Source: an uncultured Bacteroidota bacterium | GTDB taxonomy: Bacteria; Bacteroidota; Bacteroidia; Chitinophagales; Chitinophagaceae | Length of the DNA stretch: 64,000 nucleotides | NCBI GenBank assembly: GCA_938008665.1 | Contig: CALLKA010000149.1 | Location: 1 to 64,000 of the forward strand | Direction: 5' to 3' | Shown here: positions 55,603-64,000 of the stretch, piece by piece | How the letters are laid out: each line of letters begins with the position of its first letter | Numbering within the stretch: the first letter of the stretch is position 1 | The notes under the pieces: model-generated | The model's input: only the letters and a program-made list of their open reading frames with translations | The model's database searches: none | Told to the model about the DNA's origin: nothing | Made by a program: the position numbers and the translations under genes

Positions 55603-57228
55603 ATGCGTAAAATACTAGGGTTGGTTTTAATTTTGTTGCCTTTCATTGGGATGGCTCAAAAATTAACAAAAACTGATAAAGTCCTTATTCAAAATGTACA
55701 AAATCATATCAGGTATTTAGCGAGTGATGAACTTGAAGGTCGTCGTGCAGGTTCGGTAGGTGAGCAAAAATCGGTGAACTACATCGTTGCACAATATCAA
55801 GCCTTGGGCATACAACCCATGGGTGTGGATGGCTATATCCAACCATTCCCAATTGATGAAGGCAAACGTTTAACGGCAGGTTCATTTTTGAATATCAATG
55901 GGGAAGCACTTGTGTATGATAAAGAATTTATTCCATTGTCCAATAGTGGATCAGGAAAATTTAATTCCAACGCAGCGATTACTTTAAATGAATCTAAACA
56001 AGTTTGGTTTAAGGATTTAAATGAAGTGTTAGATGCTGCAGTGACCAATCCGCATTTTGATTTGAATCAATGGATCATTGATTTTACCAAAGAAGTAAAA
56101 GCAAAAGGGGCTAGCGCTTTATTTTTATATAATAAAGGAACTTTTGTTGACAACATTCAATTTAATAAATTTGATACTGCTGCTTCTTTGTCTATCCCAG
56201 TCGTTTATTTTACAAGAAATGGTTGGTTGAAACATTTCAATGATGATATTGATACTTATAAAATTAATGCGAATATTGAATTTGAACATGCAACTCGAAC
56301 TGCACATAATGTGGCAGCTTTTATTGATAACCAAGCAGCGAATACGGTTGTTATTGGCGCACATTTGGATCACTTAGGTTACAATGAAGATCGCAATGCA
56401 TTAGATATTAATAATGCAATTCGTAATGGCGCAGATGATAATGCAAGTGGTACTAGTGCGATTATTGAATTGGCTAAATTATTAAAGAAAAAATCACCTA
56501 AAAATAATAACTATTTAATCCTTCATTTTTCGGGCGAAGAATTAGGATTATTTGGAAGTAAGTATTGGCTAGAACATCCAACTTATAAAGGCAATTTAAA
56601 TTACATGATTAATTTGGATATGGTGGGCAGATATGATACCGCACGTAAATTAACAGTGGGTGGGTATGGTACTTCAACAAAATGGGCTGAGGTATTGGCC
56701 AAAACACCAACTAGTTTATTAACGCATTATGATAGTGCTGGCGCGGGTCCTAGCGATCATGCGAGTTTTTATCGCAAGGATATGCCTGTGTTATTTATGT
56801 TTACCGGAAGCCATAGTGATTATCATAAAGCCACCGATGATGGGGATAAAATTAATTATGCAGGAGAAGCAACCATCATTCAATATGTACATAATATTAT
56901 TAAAAATACAGATGCTGTTGGCAAACTTGATTTTTTAAAAACACGTGAAACTTCCATGGGCAAAAGCAATAAGTTCACGGTGAGTTTAGGGGTGATGCCC
57001 GACTATGCATTTACTGGAACAGGGGTTCGGATTGAAGGCGCAACGCCAGGAAAATTAGCAGAGCGTTTGGGCATGAAAGGCGGTGATATATTACTACAAC
57101 TAGGCGACTATAAGTTGGTTGATGTGATGAGTTATATGACGGCGCTTTCGAAATTTAAAAAGGGAGACAAAACAACACTTATATACATGAGAGGCGCAGA
57201 TGAGGTGAAATTAGATATCGAGTTTTAA
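55603..57228 (+). CDS. secreted M28 metallopeptidase with PDZ domain
   Basis: 541 aa from the ATG at 55603, which starts a clean signal peptide (MRKILGLVLILLPFIGMAQ); an in-frame start at 55543 is unlikely. The co-catalytic zinc site is complete: GAHLDHLG, DDNASGTSAIIEL, SGEELGLFGS (catalytic Glu and ligand), NLDMVGRYD, and SDHASFY. A protease-associated insert lies at about 110-230. A PDZ domain (about 440-541, GATPGKLAERLGMKGGDILLQLGD) closes the protein. Aminopeptidase-type exoprotease. Confidence 0.93.
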   Translation: MRKILGLVLILLPFIGMAQKLTKTDKVLIQNVQNHIRYLASDELEGRRAGSVGEQKSVNYIVAQYQALGIQPMGVDGYIQPFPIDEGKRLTAGSFLNINGEALVYDKEFIPLSNSGSGKFNSNAAITLNESKQVWFKDLNEVLDAAVTNPHFDLNQWIIDFTKEVKAKGASALFLYNKGTFVDNIQFNKFDTAASLSIPVVYFTRNGWLKHFNDDIDTYKINANIEFEHATRTAHNVAAFIDNQAANTVVIGAHLDHLGYNEDRNALDINNAIRNGADDNASGTSAIIELAKLLKKKSPKNNNYLILHFSGEELGLFGSKYWLEHPTYKGNLNYMINLDMVGRYDTARKLTVGGYGTSTKWAEVLAKTPTSLLTHYDSAGAGPSDHASFYRKDMPVLFMFTGSHSDYHKATDDGDKINYAGEATIIQYVHNIIKNTDAVGKLDFLKTRETSMGKSNKFTVSLGVMPDYAFTGTGVRIEGATPGKLAERLGMKGGDILLQLGDYKLVDVMSYMTALSKFKKGDKTTLIYMRGADEVKLDIEF

Positions 57229-57275
57229 CGTGGATAGTTGGTTTGATAAAAACTTTAGTTTTATAAATTTATAAA

Positions 57276-57716
57276 GTGAGTAAATTAATTTTAGATCAGG
57301 ATGCAATTAACGAAAATGATTTCGAGGGAACTCGCATCTTAGGTATTTCTGCGCCGATCAAAAATTATCAATTCTGTATTTTATTAAATCAATACATGGG
57401 TTTTGAATTCAGGTTTAATCCTGATCACGAAATTGCTTTAAAAAGAAAAAATAGAACTTACTATTTTTCCATGTATGAAGGAACTGAACCTACAACTTCC
57501 ATTCAGCATTTTGTTTACCACAATCAATTTGATGGTGAATATTTATTGCCCGAATTGAAACACATGGATTTTATTTGGTGGATCAGAGGGGAGTGGATTG
57601 AGGACGAAAAAGTAAATGATATTTTACAAACGGTCCGCGACATCAAAGGCGTTCAAATGGTCGCCGAGCTCACCCCCGATCAAATCAAAAATAAAGGGCA
57701 TTTGATTTTTGAATAA
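57276..57716 (+). CDS. IPExxxVDY family protein
   Basis: 146 aa with a GTG start (no in-frame ATG near). Small soluble protein of a Bacteroidota family named after its motif; here conserved parts include FEGTRILGISAPIKNYQFCILLN, FRFNPDHEIALKRK and DFIWWIRGE. No catalytic motif seen; function unknown. Lies 47 nt after the M28 gene; convergent with selD. Confidence 0.75.
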   Translation: MSKLILDQDAINENDFEGTRILGISAPIKNYQFCILLNQYMGFEFRFNPDHEIALKRKNRTYYFSMYEGTEPTTSIQHFVYHNQFDGEYLLPELKHMDFIWWIRGEWIEDEKVNDILQTVRDIKGVQMVAELTPDQIKNKGHLIFE

Positions 57717-57757
57717 ATGATAGCAATAAAACAAACGTCAAAAAGTCCTCGTTGATG

Positions 57758-58813
57758 CTAGTCCTTTTGGATATAAATTCTTTTATCCATTGCTGCACTG
57801 CATGTTCCAATAGGCTCGGTATAGTGAATACCTAACTCTTTTAAAATTGTTTGAACTTTTTGTAACGCATCTGGGGCTACTGCTATTAATAATCCGCCAT
57901 TGGTTTGCGGATCGGGCAATAATTTAGTTGCTTCTTCCTCGTCAATGCCAGCACCAAAAACTACGCCAGCGCTGCATGAGCTCCAATTACGCGCGGTGGC
58001 GCCAGGGATTGTTTTTTGTGCAATATAACTGCGAACTGCTGGTATAATGGGAATTTGATTATAATGTATGGTGGCAGATAAATTACTTCCTTCCATCATC
58101 TCTGTTAAATGTCCTAATAATCCAAAACCGGTTACATCGGTCATCGCATGTACTTCTTTTATTTTTCCTAATGCTTCTCCTGCTTTGTTAATGGTGGTTA
58201 ATTGTTTGACTAAAAAATTCAAATCTTCTTCCGACAGTAATCCTCTTTTTTGTGCAGTTGCCATGATGCCCACCCCTAATGGCTTGGTCAATATTAATAC
58301 ATCACCTGGTTGTGCAGTATCGTTTCTTTTTAAATTTTCAATGTCAATAATTCCATTCACCACCAATCCAAAAATTGGATCTTGACTATCAATACTATGT
58401 CCTCCTGCAATGACAATACCTGCATCAGCACAGGTTTTGCGCGCCCCTTCCATTACCTTTGCTGCTTCACTTGCAGGAAGTGAAGCGAGTGGCCACCCCA
58501 ATACCGCCAAAGCAAATATCGGTTTCCCACCCATCGCATATACATCGCTAATCGCATTGGCTGCTGCAATTTGTCCAAATGAAAATGCATCATCTACAAT
58601 CGGCATAAAAAAATCGGTGGTACTAATCACTGCAGTTTTTTCATCTATTTGATACACTGCTGCATCATCTCTACTGTCATTCCCCACTAATAATTGCGGC
58701 ACATTACTTTTTGCACCCACATTATGTGCGGCTAAAATTTCAGAAAGTATCGCTGGTGAAATTTTACAACCACATCCACCACCTTTTGAGTATTGCGTTA
58801 ATTTATATTCCAT
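57758..58813 (-). CDS. selD: selenide, water dikinase
   Basis: 351 aa, usual length. The active-site loop KGGGCGCKISP has Cys14 (not selenocysteine) and Lys17. Later segments include VGNDSRDDAAVY (metal-binding Asp), TTDFFMPIVDDAFSFGQIAAANAISDVYAMGG, and GGHSIDSQDPIFG. Makes selenophosphate from selenide and ATP. Needed for selenocysteine or 2-selenouridine tRNA; no selA, selB or mnmH in the window. Probably co-transcribed with birA (11-nt gap). Confidence 0.95.
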   Translation of the reverse strand: MEYKLTQYSKGGGCGCKISPAILSEILAAHNVGAKSNVPQLLVGNDSRDDAAVYQIDEKTAVISTTDFFMPIVDDAFSFGQIAAANAISDVYAMGGKPIFALAVLGWPLASLPASEAAKVMEGARKTCADAGIVIAGGHSIDSQDPIFGLVVNGIIDIENLKRNDTAQPGDVLILTKPLGVGIMATAQKRGLLSEEDLNFLVKQLTTINKAGEALGKIKEVHAMTDVTGFGLLGHLTEMMEGSNLSATIHYNQIPIIPAVRSYIAQKTIPGATARNWSSCSAGVVFGAGIDEEEATKLLPDPQTNGGLLIAVAPDALQKVQTILKELGIHYTEPIGTCSAAMDKRIYIQKD

Positions 58814-58824
58814 TGTGTTTTTCT

Positions 58825-59475
58825 TTATTCGCTTTTAATTTTTATTAGTTGTAATTCCATTTTTTGTAAAGTCAATGCTTCCCCTTCGGTTAACCATAAA
58901 TTTAAGGAGGCGCTTAATGATTCAGCTAATTTTTTTTGCATTGCCTTTATATCCCAATCCTTTCCGGTAATTTGTTTCAAGGAAACGGGATTTCCAGCCT
59001 CATTTGAAAATTGGGTTTGGTTAATATTGAGGCCAATACCAATGACGGTCCAAGTCCAATGGGTTCCGCGAACTATGTTTTCAATCAATATGCCCCCTGC
59101 CTTTCTGTCACGCCAATAGAGATCATTGGGTTTTTTGATTTTGGTCTCCTCCCCAGCAAATTCCATAAAAAATGCTTGTGCCCCCAGTGCCACTGCTGCG
59201 GATAGTCCCAACTGCTCACTTGGAACCCAATTTTTACCCTGTTTTAGTGCATTTAACTCCAAAACATAGGTGCAAAGTAGGTTTTCGCCCCGATGACTCT
59301 CCCAAATTCGGCCATGTTGCCCCTTCCCATTCGTCTGAAAATCAGTTTGGTACACACTGCCAGATAAGGCCTTTTGGGCATGAATCTGCTCCATGGCATA
59401 CATATTGGTACTATCAATCTCAGACAGTTCTATAAGCGGCTCCCCTAATGTGATAATTGGTGTGGCAGGTGACAA
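58825..59475 (-). CDS. birA: biotin--[acetyl-CoA-carboxylase] ligase
   Basis: 216 aa, the catalytic-only form without the N-terminal repressor HTH. Motifs: NMYAMEQ, the biotinyl-AMP loop region GKGQHGRIWES (usual GRGRxGRxW), KKPNDLYWRDRKAGGILIE (KPNDL for KWPNDL), and GIGLNINQTQF. Attaches biotin to carboxylase carrier proteins. Divergent from rsfS; upstream gene of selD. Confidence 0.93.
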   Translation of the reverse strand: MSPATPIITLGEPLIELSEIDSTNMYAMEQIHAQKALSGSVYQTDFQTNGKGQHGRIWESHRGENLLCTYVLELNALKQGKNWVPSEQLGLSAAVALGAQAFFMEFAGEETKIKKPNDLYWRDRKAGGILIENIVRGTHWTWTVIGIGLNINQTQFSNEAGNPVSLKQITGKDWDIKAMQKKLAESLSASLNLWLTEGEALTLQKMELQLIKIKSE

Positions 59476-59483
59476 AGAATTGT

Positions 59484-59491
59484 TATTTTTG
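59484..59491 (+). promoter_or_regulatory. -7 box (TATTTTTG) for rsfS
   Basis: Full match to TAnnTTTG on the plus strand in the birA/rsfS divergent gap; leader of about 70 nt to the TTG start. Confidence 0.4.
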
Positions 59492-59568
59492 TAAAGTTAG
59501 CATAGAATAATATTTAATTTATTAATCTTTAGACTAATAAAGCAATAACAAATAAATAAAAAGCATCA

Positions 59569-59973
59569 TTGGAACATCTTACTGCATTGAAAAATCGACC
59601 AAAATCGTCGACACCTCAAATTACGCGCAACGCTAAAATATTCAAAACCATTATTAAAGCAATTCAGGATAAAAAAGGGGAAAATATTATCAGCATGGAT
59701 TTGAGAAAAATTCAGGAATCTACGACTGATTTTTTTATCATTTGTGAAGCAAATAATACCACACAATTAAAAGCGATTGCTGATAATGTGGAATATGAAG
59801 TGAAAACAAATTGTTCTGAATGGGCATACAAAAGTGAGGGCAAAACAGCGGCACAATGGTTACTTATTGATTACATTAATATCGTTGTTCATATTATGCA
59901 TCCCGAGTCTAGGCATTTTTATCAGTTAGAAGAAATGTGGAGTGACGCAGATACAAAAATGCATGATTTGTAA
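59569..59973 (+). CDS. rsfS: ribosomal silencing factor RsfS (Iojap)
   Basis: 134 aa with a TTG start at 59569; the first ATG (MDLRKI) lies inside the domain, so a TTG is needed. The domain is complete: IIKAIQDKKGENIISMDLRKIQESTTDFFIICEANN, then EGKTAAQWLLIDYINIVVHIMHPESRHFYQLEEMW. Blocks subunit joining on the 50S by binding uL14. Upstream of ftsH by 100 nt, a frequent Bacteroidota order. Confidence 0.93.
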   Translation: MEHLTALKNRPKSSTPQITRNAKIFKTIIKAIQDKKGENIISMDLRKIQESTTDFFIICEANNTTQLKAIADNVEYEVKTNCSEWAYKSEGKTAAQWLLIDYINIVVHIMHPESRHFYQLEEMWSDADTKMHDL

Positions 59974-60073
59974 ACTATTTTAATATTTGCGTTGTTATTA
60001 TAAAAACAAAATGTTGCTCCTGCTGAAATTAATGTGATTTCATTAGAGGCGTTCGAAAAAATAAATATCGATT

Positions 60074-62170
60074 ATGATTCCTGATAATAAAAAAAAGAAA
60101 GGTTCGCCGTTGGGTGATGGTCCTAAGTTGCCTAAGTTCAATATATATTGGATTTATGGTTTAATTGCGATCTCCTTATTGTCTGCACGTTTTTTCCAAA
60201 TGGCACCTGAAATTCGTCTTACGACTGAACAGGAATTTAAGCAAGTCATGCTTTCTAATGGCGATGTGGAGCGTATTGATTTGGTCCAAAATAAGGAGTT
60301 GGTTCGTGTATATATCAAACCAGATAGTATTGGAAAAGATTTTTATGTTCAAAAATTAAAAACAAAAATTGACAAAGCGAAAGTAAAGGGGGTTCCTTTA
60401 TTTGAGTTTAGTGTTACGGATTGGAATAGCTTTAACGAACGTCTACAAAAATTTTATGAGCAAAAAGGAATTACTGAAATTCCTCAAAATACGGTGAAGG
60501 AAGGAGAGTGGTTTGGCCCAATTGCAAATACCATTTTTTCATTTGTATTAATTATTGTGGTTTGGGTTTTATTGATGCGCAAGATGGGCGGCGGCGGCGG
60601 AAGTGGCGGTGGCCCAGGTGGAATTTTTAATGTAGGTAAATCTAAGGCGACCTTATTTGAAAAAGGCGGCACTAAAGTCAATATTACTTTTGCAGATGTT
60701 GCAGGTTTGGAGGAAGCAAAGGAAGAAGTAATGGAGATTGTAGATTTCTTAAAACAACCAAAAAAATATACAGCACTCGGTGGTAAAATTCCTAAGGGCG
60801 CATTATTAATTGGTCCTCCAGGTACTGGTAAAACTTTATTAGCAAAAGCGATGGCGGGGGAAGCGCAAGTGCCTTTCTTTAGCTTAAGTGGATCTGATTT
60901 TGTGGAGATGTTTGTGGGTGTGGGCGCAAGTCGTGTGCGTGATTTATTTAAACAAGCGCGTGAAAAAGCACCTTGTATTATTTTCATTGATGAGATTGAT
61001 GCGATTGGTCGTGCACGTGGTAAAAATGCCATGATGAGCAATGATGAACGCGAAAATACATTGAACCAATTACTAGTGGAAATGGATGGCTTTGGTGGAG
61101 ATACAGGAATTATTATTTTAGCTGCAACAAATCGTCCTGATGTATTAGATAGTGCCTTATTGAGACCAGGTCGTTTTGATCGTCAAATATCTATTGATCG
61201 TCCTGATGTAAAAGGTCGTGAGGAAATATTTAAAGTGCATTTAGGCCCCATTAAAGTTTCTGAAAATTTAGACGTACATAAATTGGCGGAACAAACACCA
61301 GGTTTTGCGGGCGCTGATATTGCCAACGTATGTAATGAAGCAGCATTGATTGCAGCAAGAAAAGGAAAGACAGGTGTGGAGATGAAAGATTTTCAAGATG
61401 CCATTGATAGAGTAATCGGCGGACTAGAGAAAAAGAATAAAATTATTTCTAAGGAAGAAAAAGAAGTTATTGCTTATCATGAAGCAGGTCATGCAATATG
61501 TGGTTGGTTTTTAGAACATGCATATCCATTATTAAAAGTAACCATTGTACCTCGTGGTACTGCTGCGTTAGGTTATGCGCAATACACGCCCAAGGAGCAA
61601 TACTTATATACAATTGAGCAATTAACGGATCAAATGTGTATGACTTTAGGCGGCCGTGCTGCAGAACAAATTTTCTTTGGTCGCATATCTACTGGTGCAT
61701 CTAATGACTTACAACAAATCACTAAGATGGCTTATTCAATGGTGACTACTTATGGTATGAATGATAAAATTGGTAACGTAAGTTTTTACGATCCTTCTCA
61801 AGAAAATACTTTTCAAAAGCCTTTTAGCGAAGAAACAGGAAAAATTATCGATGAGGAAGTGCGTAAGATGATTGATGCTGCTTATCAAAGAACTTTAGAA
61901 TTGTTAACTTCTAAAAAAGAGCAAGTAGAGAAATTAGCAAAAGAATTATTAGACAAAGAAGTTTTACATAAAAGTGATGTGGAAGCGTTAATTGGAAACC
62001 GTCCATTTGAGGAAGAAAAAGTGGTTACTTTTGATGTAGAAGAAGGCAAGGATCAAGTTGCTCCTGTTGAAGCTCCGGTAGCTGATACAGTTTCAACTGA
62101 AGAAGTTGTCGTTGCTTCTCCAGATCAAGATATTGCAGCGGATAACACTGAAAAACCAAGTACCACTTAA
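60074..62170 (+). CDS. ftsH: ATP-dependent zinc metalloprotease FtsH
   Basis: 698 aa. Two TM helices (about 24-42 and 149-168) enclose a periplasmic domain. AAA module: Walker A GPPGTGKT (247-254), pore [15 protein letters not shown], Walker [32 protein letters not shown]. Protease: HEAGH (H469, E470, H473). The C-terminal tail (about 655-698) is acidic, V/E-rich and presumably disordered. Membrane protein quality control. The glycine-rich linker at 172-183 is longer than usual. Confidence 0.97.
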   Translation: MIPDNKKKKGSPLGDGPKLPKFNIYWIYGLIAISLLSARFFQMAPEIRLTTEQEFKQVMLSNGDVERIDLVQNKELVRVYIKPDSIGKDFYVQKLKTKIDKAKVKGVPLFEFSVTDWNSFNERLQKFYEQKGITEIPQNTVKEGEWFGPIANTIFSFVLIIVVWVLLMRKMGGGGGSGGGPGGIFNVGKSKATLFEKGGTKVNITFADVAGLEEAKEEVMEIVDFLKQPKKYTALGGKIPKGALLIGPPGTGKTLLAKAMAGEAQVPFFSLSGSDFVEMFVGVGASRVRDLFKQAREKAPCIIFIDEIDAIGRARGKNAMMSNDERENTLNQLLVEMDGFGGDTGIIILAATNRPDVLDSALLRPGRFDRQISIDRPDVKGREEIFKVHLGPIKVSENLDVHKLAEQTPGFAGADIANVCNEAALIAARKGKTGVEMKDFQDAIDRVIGGLEKKNKIISKEEKEVIAYHEAGHAICGWFLEHAYPLLKVTIVPRGTAALGYAQYTPKEQYLYTIEQLTDQMCMTLGGRAAEQIFFGRISTGASNDLQQITKMAYSMVTTYGMNDKIGNVSFYDPSQENTFQKPFSEETGKIIDEEVRKMIDAAYQRTLELLTSKKEQVEKLAKELLDKEVLHKSDVEALIGNRPFEEEKVVTFDVEEGKDQVAPVEAPVADTVSTEEVVVASPDQDIAADNTEKPSTT

Positions 62171-62186
62171 GTATAAAACAGTTGTA

Positions 62187-62828
62187 ATGGAATCACAAGG
62201 TGCAAGAAGTAAAATATTACAGAAAATCAAACAGGCCCTAAAGGATCCTGTACCTGTTCCTTTCCCAGACCAAGTTGCGGAAACACCTATATTTTATCCG
62301 ACGGATCAGGAATTGACGATTGAATTTGCACAAAAATTTACCGAGTTATTAGGCAAGTTTGTATACTGTGCCGATGAAGCTGAATTGGTCAGTCAATTGA
62401 GTGGATTAATAAAAGCCAACCAATGGGAGAAAATTTATTCCATTGAAGAAGGTTGGTTAGATGATATGAAAGAATACCATTTCGACCCAGTAAATACAGA
62501 TGATTTGGCTGGATGCGATGCTGCGATTACTTTATGTGATCATTTAATTGCGAGAACTGGAACGATTGTATTAAGTAGTCAGCAATTAAGCGGCCGTACT
62601 ACAAGTGTATATGCGCCTATTCATATTTGTATTGCTTACACGCATCAATTATTGTTTGATGTTTCAGATAGCTTGGCGCAGTTTAAAAAGGAAGCGGATG
62701 TAATACCAAGTATGATTAGTTATGCTACTGGGCCAAGTCGTACTGCAGATATTGAAAAAACTTTGGTCGTGGGGGTGCATGGTCCTAAAGAAGTGTATTG
62801 TTTTTTGGTTGATAAGTTAGTGGATTAG
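62187..62828 (+). CDS. LUD domain protein (LutC/YkgG family)
   Basis: 213 aa from the ATG at 62187; an in-frame start at 62106 overlaps ftsH and is rejected. LUD domain features: DEAELVSQLSGLI, CDAAITLCDHLIARTGTIVLSSQQLSGRTTSVYAPIHICIA, and the C-terminal TGPSRTADIEKTLVVGVHGPKEVYCFLVD. LutC is one of three subunits of lactate oxidase LutABC; here LutA and LutB are absent, so this is the stand-alone form, whose function is not known. Lies 16 nt after ftsH. Confidence 0.88.
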   Translation: MESQGARSKILQKIKQALKDPVPVPFPDQVAETPIFYPTDQELTIEFAQKFTELLGKFVYCADEAELVSQLSGLIKANQWEKIYSIEEGWLDDMKEYHFDPVNTDDLAGCDAAITLCDHLIARTGTIVLSSQQLSGRTTSVYAPIHICIAYTHQLLFDVSDSLAQFKKEADVIPSMISYATGPSRTADIEKTLVVGVHGPKEVYCFLVDKLVD

Positions 62829-62869
62829 GCAATTCGTATTTTAAAAATTGGTTTCTAAAGCCCAGTTAC

Positions 62870-63631
62870 ATGGAATTAGCACACGGTAAAAAAATTTATT
62901 TCCTTTCTGATTTCCATTTGGGAGCACCCAATGCAATTGCTAGCCGTGAAAGAGAGCAACAGCTGGTGCAATTTCTTAAACAGGCCAAATCGGATGCAGC
63001 CGCTATTTTTATTGTTGGAGATATTTTTGATTTTTGGTTTGAATACAAAACTGTCGTACCGAAGGGCTTTGTTCGGTTATTAGGGTGCTTGGCTGAAATT
63101 AGCGACGCCGGAATTCCCCTGCATATTTTTACTGGTAATCATGATTTATGGATGCGTGATTATTTAAAAGAGGAGCTTAATGCCCATGTGTATTTTGAAC
63201 CCATGCAATTTGAATTTGCTGGAAAGAAATTTTTCATTGGTCATGGTGATGGCTTGGGGCCAGGTGATGAAGGGTATAAGTTCATTAAAAAAATATTTAC
63301 CAATCCGGTTTGCCAATGGTTGTTTGGTTGGTTACACCCTGATTTGGGTATTCGATTGGCCAATTATTTTAGCGGAAAGAGTAGGGCAAAAACAGGAAGT
63401 AGTGACGAGCAGTTTTTGGGCGAGGATAAGGAGTGGCTTATTATTTATACCAAACAAAAAGCAAAGGAGGTTGATGTTGCTTATTTTATTTTTGGACATC
63501 GACATTATGCAATTGATTTTAAAATAAGTGAAACAACAAGGTACATAAATTTAGGGGATTGGATTCGCCTTTATACCTATGGTGTTTTTGACGGAACTAC
63601 GATGCAATTGTTGGAATGGAAAAAATTATAA
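62870..63631 (+). CDS. UDP-2,3-diacylglucosamine diphosphatase, LpxH-like
   Basis: 253 aa, calcineurin-like phosphoesterase with all metal motifs: SDFHLG (D, H), GDIFDFWFEYK (D), TGNHDLWM (N, H), GHGDGLGPGDEGYK and FGHRHYAID (H). The FDFWFEYK and GDGLGPGDEGYK segments are those of the lipid A LpxH group. Makes lipid X at the membrane surface. Likely in one unit with the LUD and ftsH genes. Confidence 0.9.
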   Translation: MELAHGKKIYFLSDFHLGAPNAIASREREQQLVQFLKQAKSDAAAIFIVGDIFDFWFEYKTVVPKGFVRLLGCLAEISDAGIPLHIFTGNHDLWMRDYLKEELNAHVYFEPMQFEFAGKKFFIGHGDGLGPGDEGYKFIKKIFTNPVCQWLFGWLHPDLGIRLANYFSGKSRAKTGSSDEQFLGEDKEWLIIYTKQKAKEVDVAYFIFGHRHYAIDFKISETTRYINLGDWIRLYTYGVFDGTTMQLLEWKKL

Positions 63632-63644
63632 TTAATTCAATATT

Positions 63645-64000
63645 ATGCAACTAGACCTAGAATTTTTAAGCAATCCAATTCGCAGCTATTTATATATATT
63701 GGCTATTTTATTAGCGACATTTATTTTCAAAAGGTTCATCTCTCGTTTTTTTGCAAGTTTAATTTATACCTGGGTTGATAAGAAAAATCATTCTGAATTA
63801 CGTAAAAGCCATGTGCATCGCTTGGTCGTGCCCATTGAACAATTTTTAATTTTTTTAGTCGCAGTAATTGCATTGTATGAATTAAAATTTCCAGTGTTAT
63901 GGGATGTGCATTTATTTAAAGTGAGTTTACAACAGGTGATTGATTCTATTGTTAAATTAAGTTTTATAATTTTATTAATTAGGGTGTTTCTTCGAACACT
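63645..64000 (+). CDS. MscS-like mechanosensitive channel, N-terminal part (cut by the window end)
   Basis: An ATG at 63645, 13 nt after the LpxH-like stop, opens a frame that runs without stop to base 64000 (118 codons). It encodes MQLDLEFLSNPIRSYLYILA, then hydrophobic helices separated by a basic loop (TWVDKKNHSELRKSHVHRLV), and further TM segments (QFLIFLVAVIALYEL and SFIILLIRVFL). This is the layout of the N-terminal TM region of MscS-type channels in Bacteroidota. The pore and C-terminal domain lie beyond the window, so the name is provisional. Confidence 0.6.
   Translation, partial: MQLDLEFLSNPIRSYLYILAILLATFIFKRFISRFFASLIYTWVDKKNHSELRKSHVHRLVVPIEQFLIFLVAVIALYELKFPVLWDVHLFKVSLQQVIDSIVKLSFIILLIRVFLRT

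Noticed and set aside
60484..61041. Minus-strand 185-codon frame inside ftsH
   Set aside because: Antisense shadow of the conserved AAA domain, with low-complexity proline runs and no recognisable family.
1..64000. CRISPR array, insertion sequence or prophage
   Set aside because: No regularly spaced repeats, transposase, integrase or phage structural genes were found by reading.

Overview
The window looks like a chromosomal segment of a low-GC Bacteroidota, most likely the Chitinophagaceae or a close freshwater/soil relative. This rests on SusC/SusD pairs, IPExxxVDY and YwqK-type proteins, many SpII lipoproteins, weak Shine-Dalgarno sites, TAnnTTTG-like -7 boxes and the family character of the housekeeping genes. 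The taxonomic call is inference from gene content; no rRNA gene is present. I see no insertion sequence, prophage or CRISPR array.

Region 1 (1-30252) is a large secreted-polysaccharide and sugar-acid locus. It begins with an unclassified secreted hydrolase-like protein, then a coupled DUF5703/beta-helix pair on the minus strand. A plus-strand operon follows with a PSCyt1/DUF1549/LamG/DUF1553 lipoprotein, a DUF1501 protein, a DUF2231-cytochrome-LRR membrane protein and an aldo/keto reductase. The next operon holds a rhamnose/fucose mutarotase-like lipoprotein, an enolase-superfamily enzyme, a sodium:solute symporter and a PhyH dioxygenase. An AraC regulator, SusC/SusD, a GH2-type enzyme, a TIM-barrel isomerase/epimerase and a GH20 hexosaminidase complete the region. 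Four copies of an AAAAAAG-N11/12-CTTTTTT-like element lie upstream of the transcription units here, pointing to one shared regulator.

Region 2 (30253-40208) holds a 164-nt tRNA-like RNA on the minus strand (30341-30504) with a strong terminator. It is followed by an Lrp/AsnC regulator, a two-subunit molybdenum hydroxylase, an acyl-CoA dehydrogenase with a MarR regulator and its probable operator, a nucleotidyltransferase-GHMP kinase fusion, and an SDR/FAH-hydrolase/SDR trio. Together with the aldo/keto reductase, mutarotase and enolase-type dehydratase of region 1, the trio fits a non-phosphorylating L-fucose-like (6-deoxysugar acid) pathway ending in cleavage to pyruvate plus lactate. The substrate is inferred.

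Region 3 (40327-64000) is mostly housekeeping: a GT2 glycosyltransferase, an orphan KorB, a LuxR-type regulator, threonylcarbamoyl-AMP synthase, RNase HII, heme A synthase, PdxH, the C-terminal half of transketolase, the N-terminal half of carbamoyl-phosphate synthase large subunit ending at the domain junction, peroxiredoxin, a YHYH/YwqK/SCO1 operon, sterol desaturase-like protein, FeoB, an M28 peptidase, SelD, BirA, RsfS, FtsH, a LUD protein, an LpxH-like phosphoesterase and the start of an MscS-like channel cut by the window end.

The two strongest candidates for undescribed biology are the tRNA-like RNA with a 92-nt insertion and the four-copy regulatory element. Next come the FAD-less Tat-dependent molybdoenzyme, the nucleotidyltransferase-GHMP fusion and the exactly split carB.
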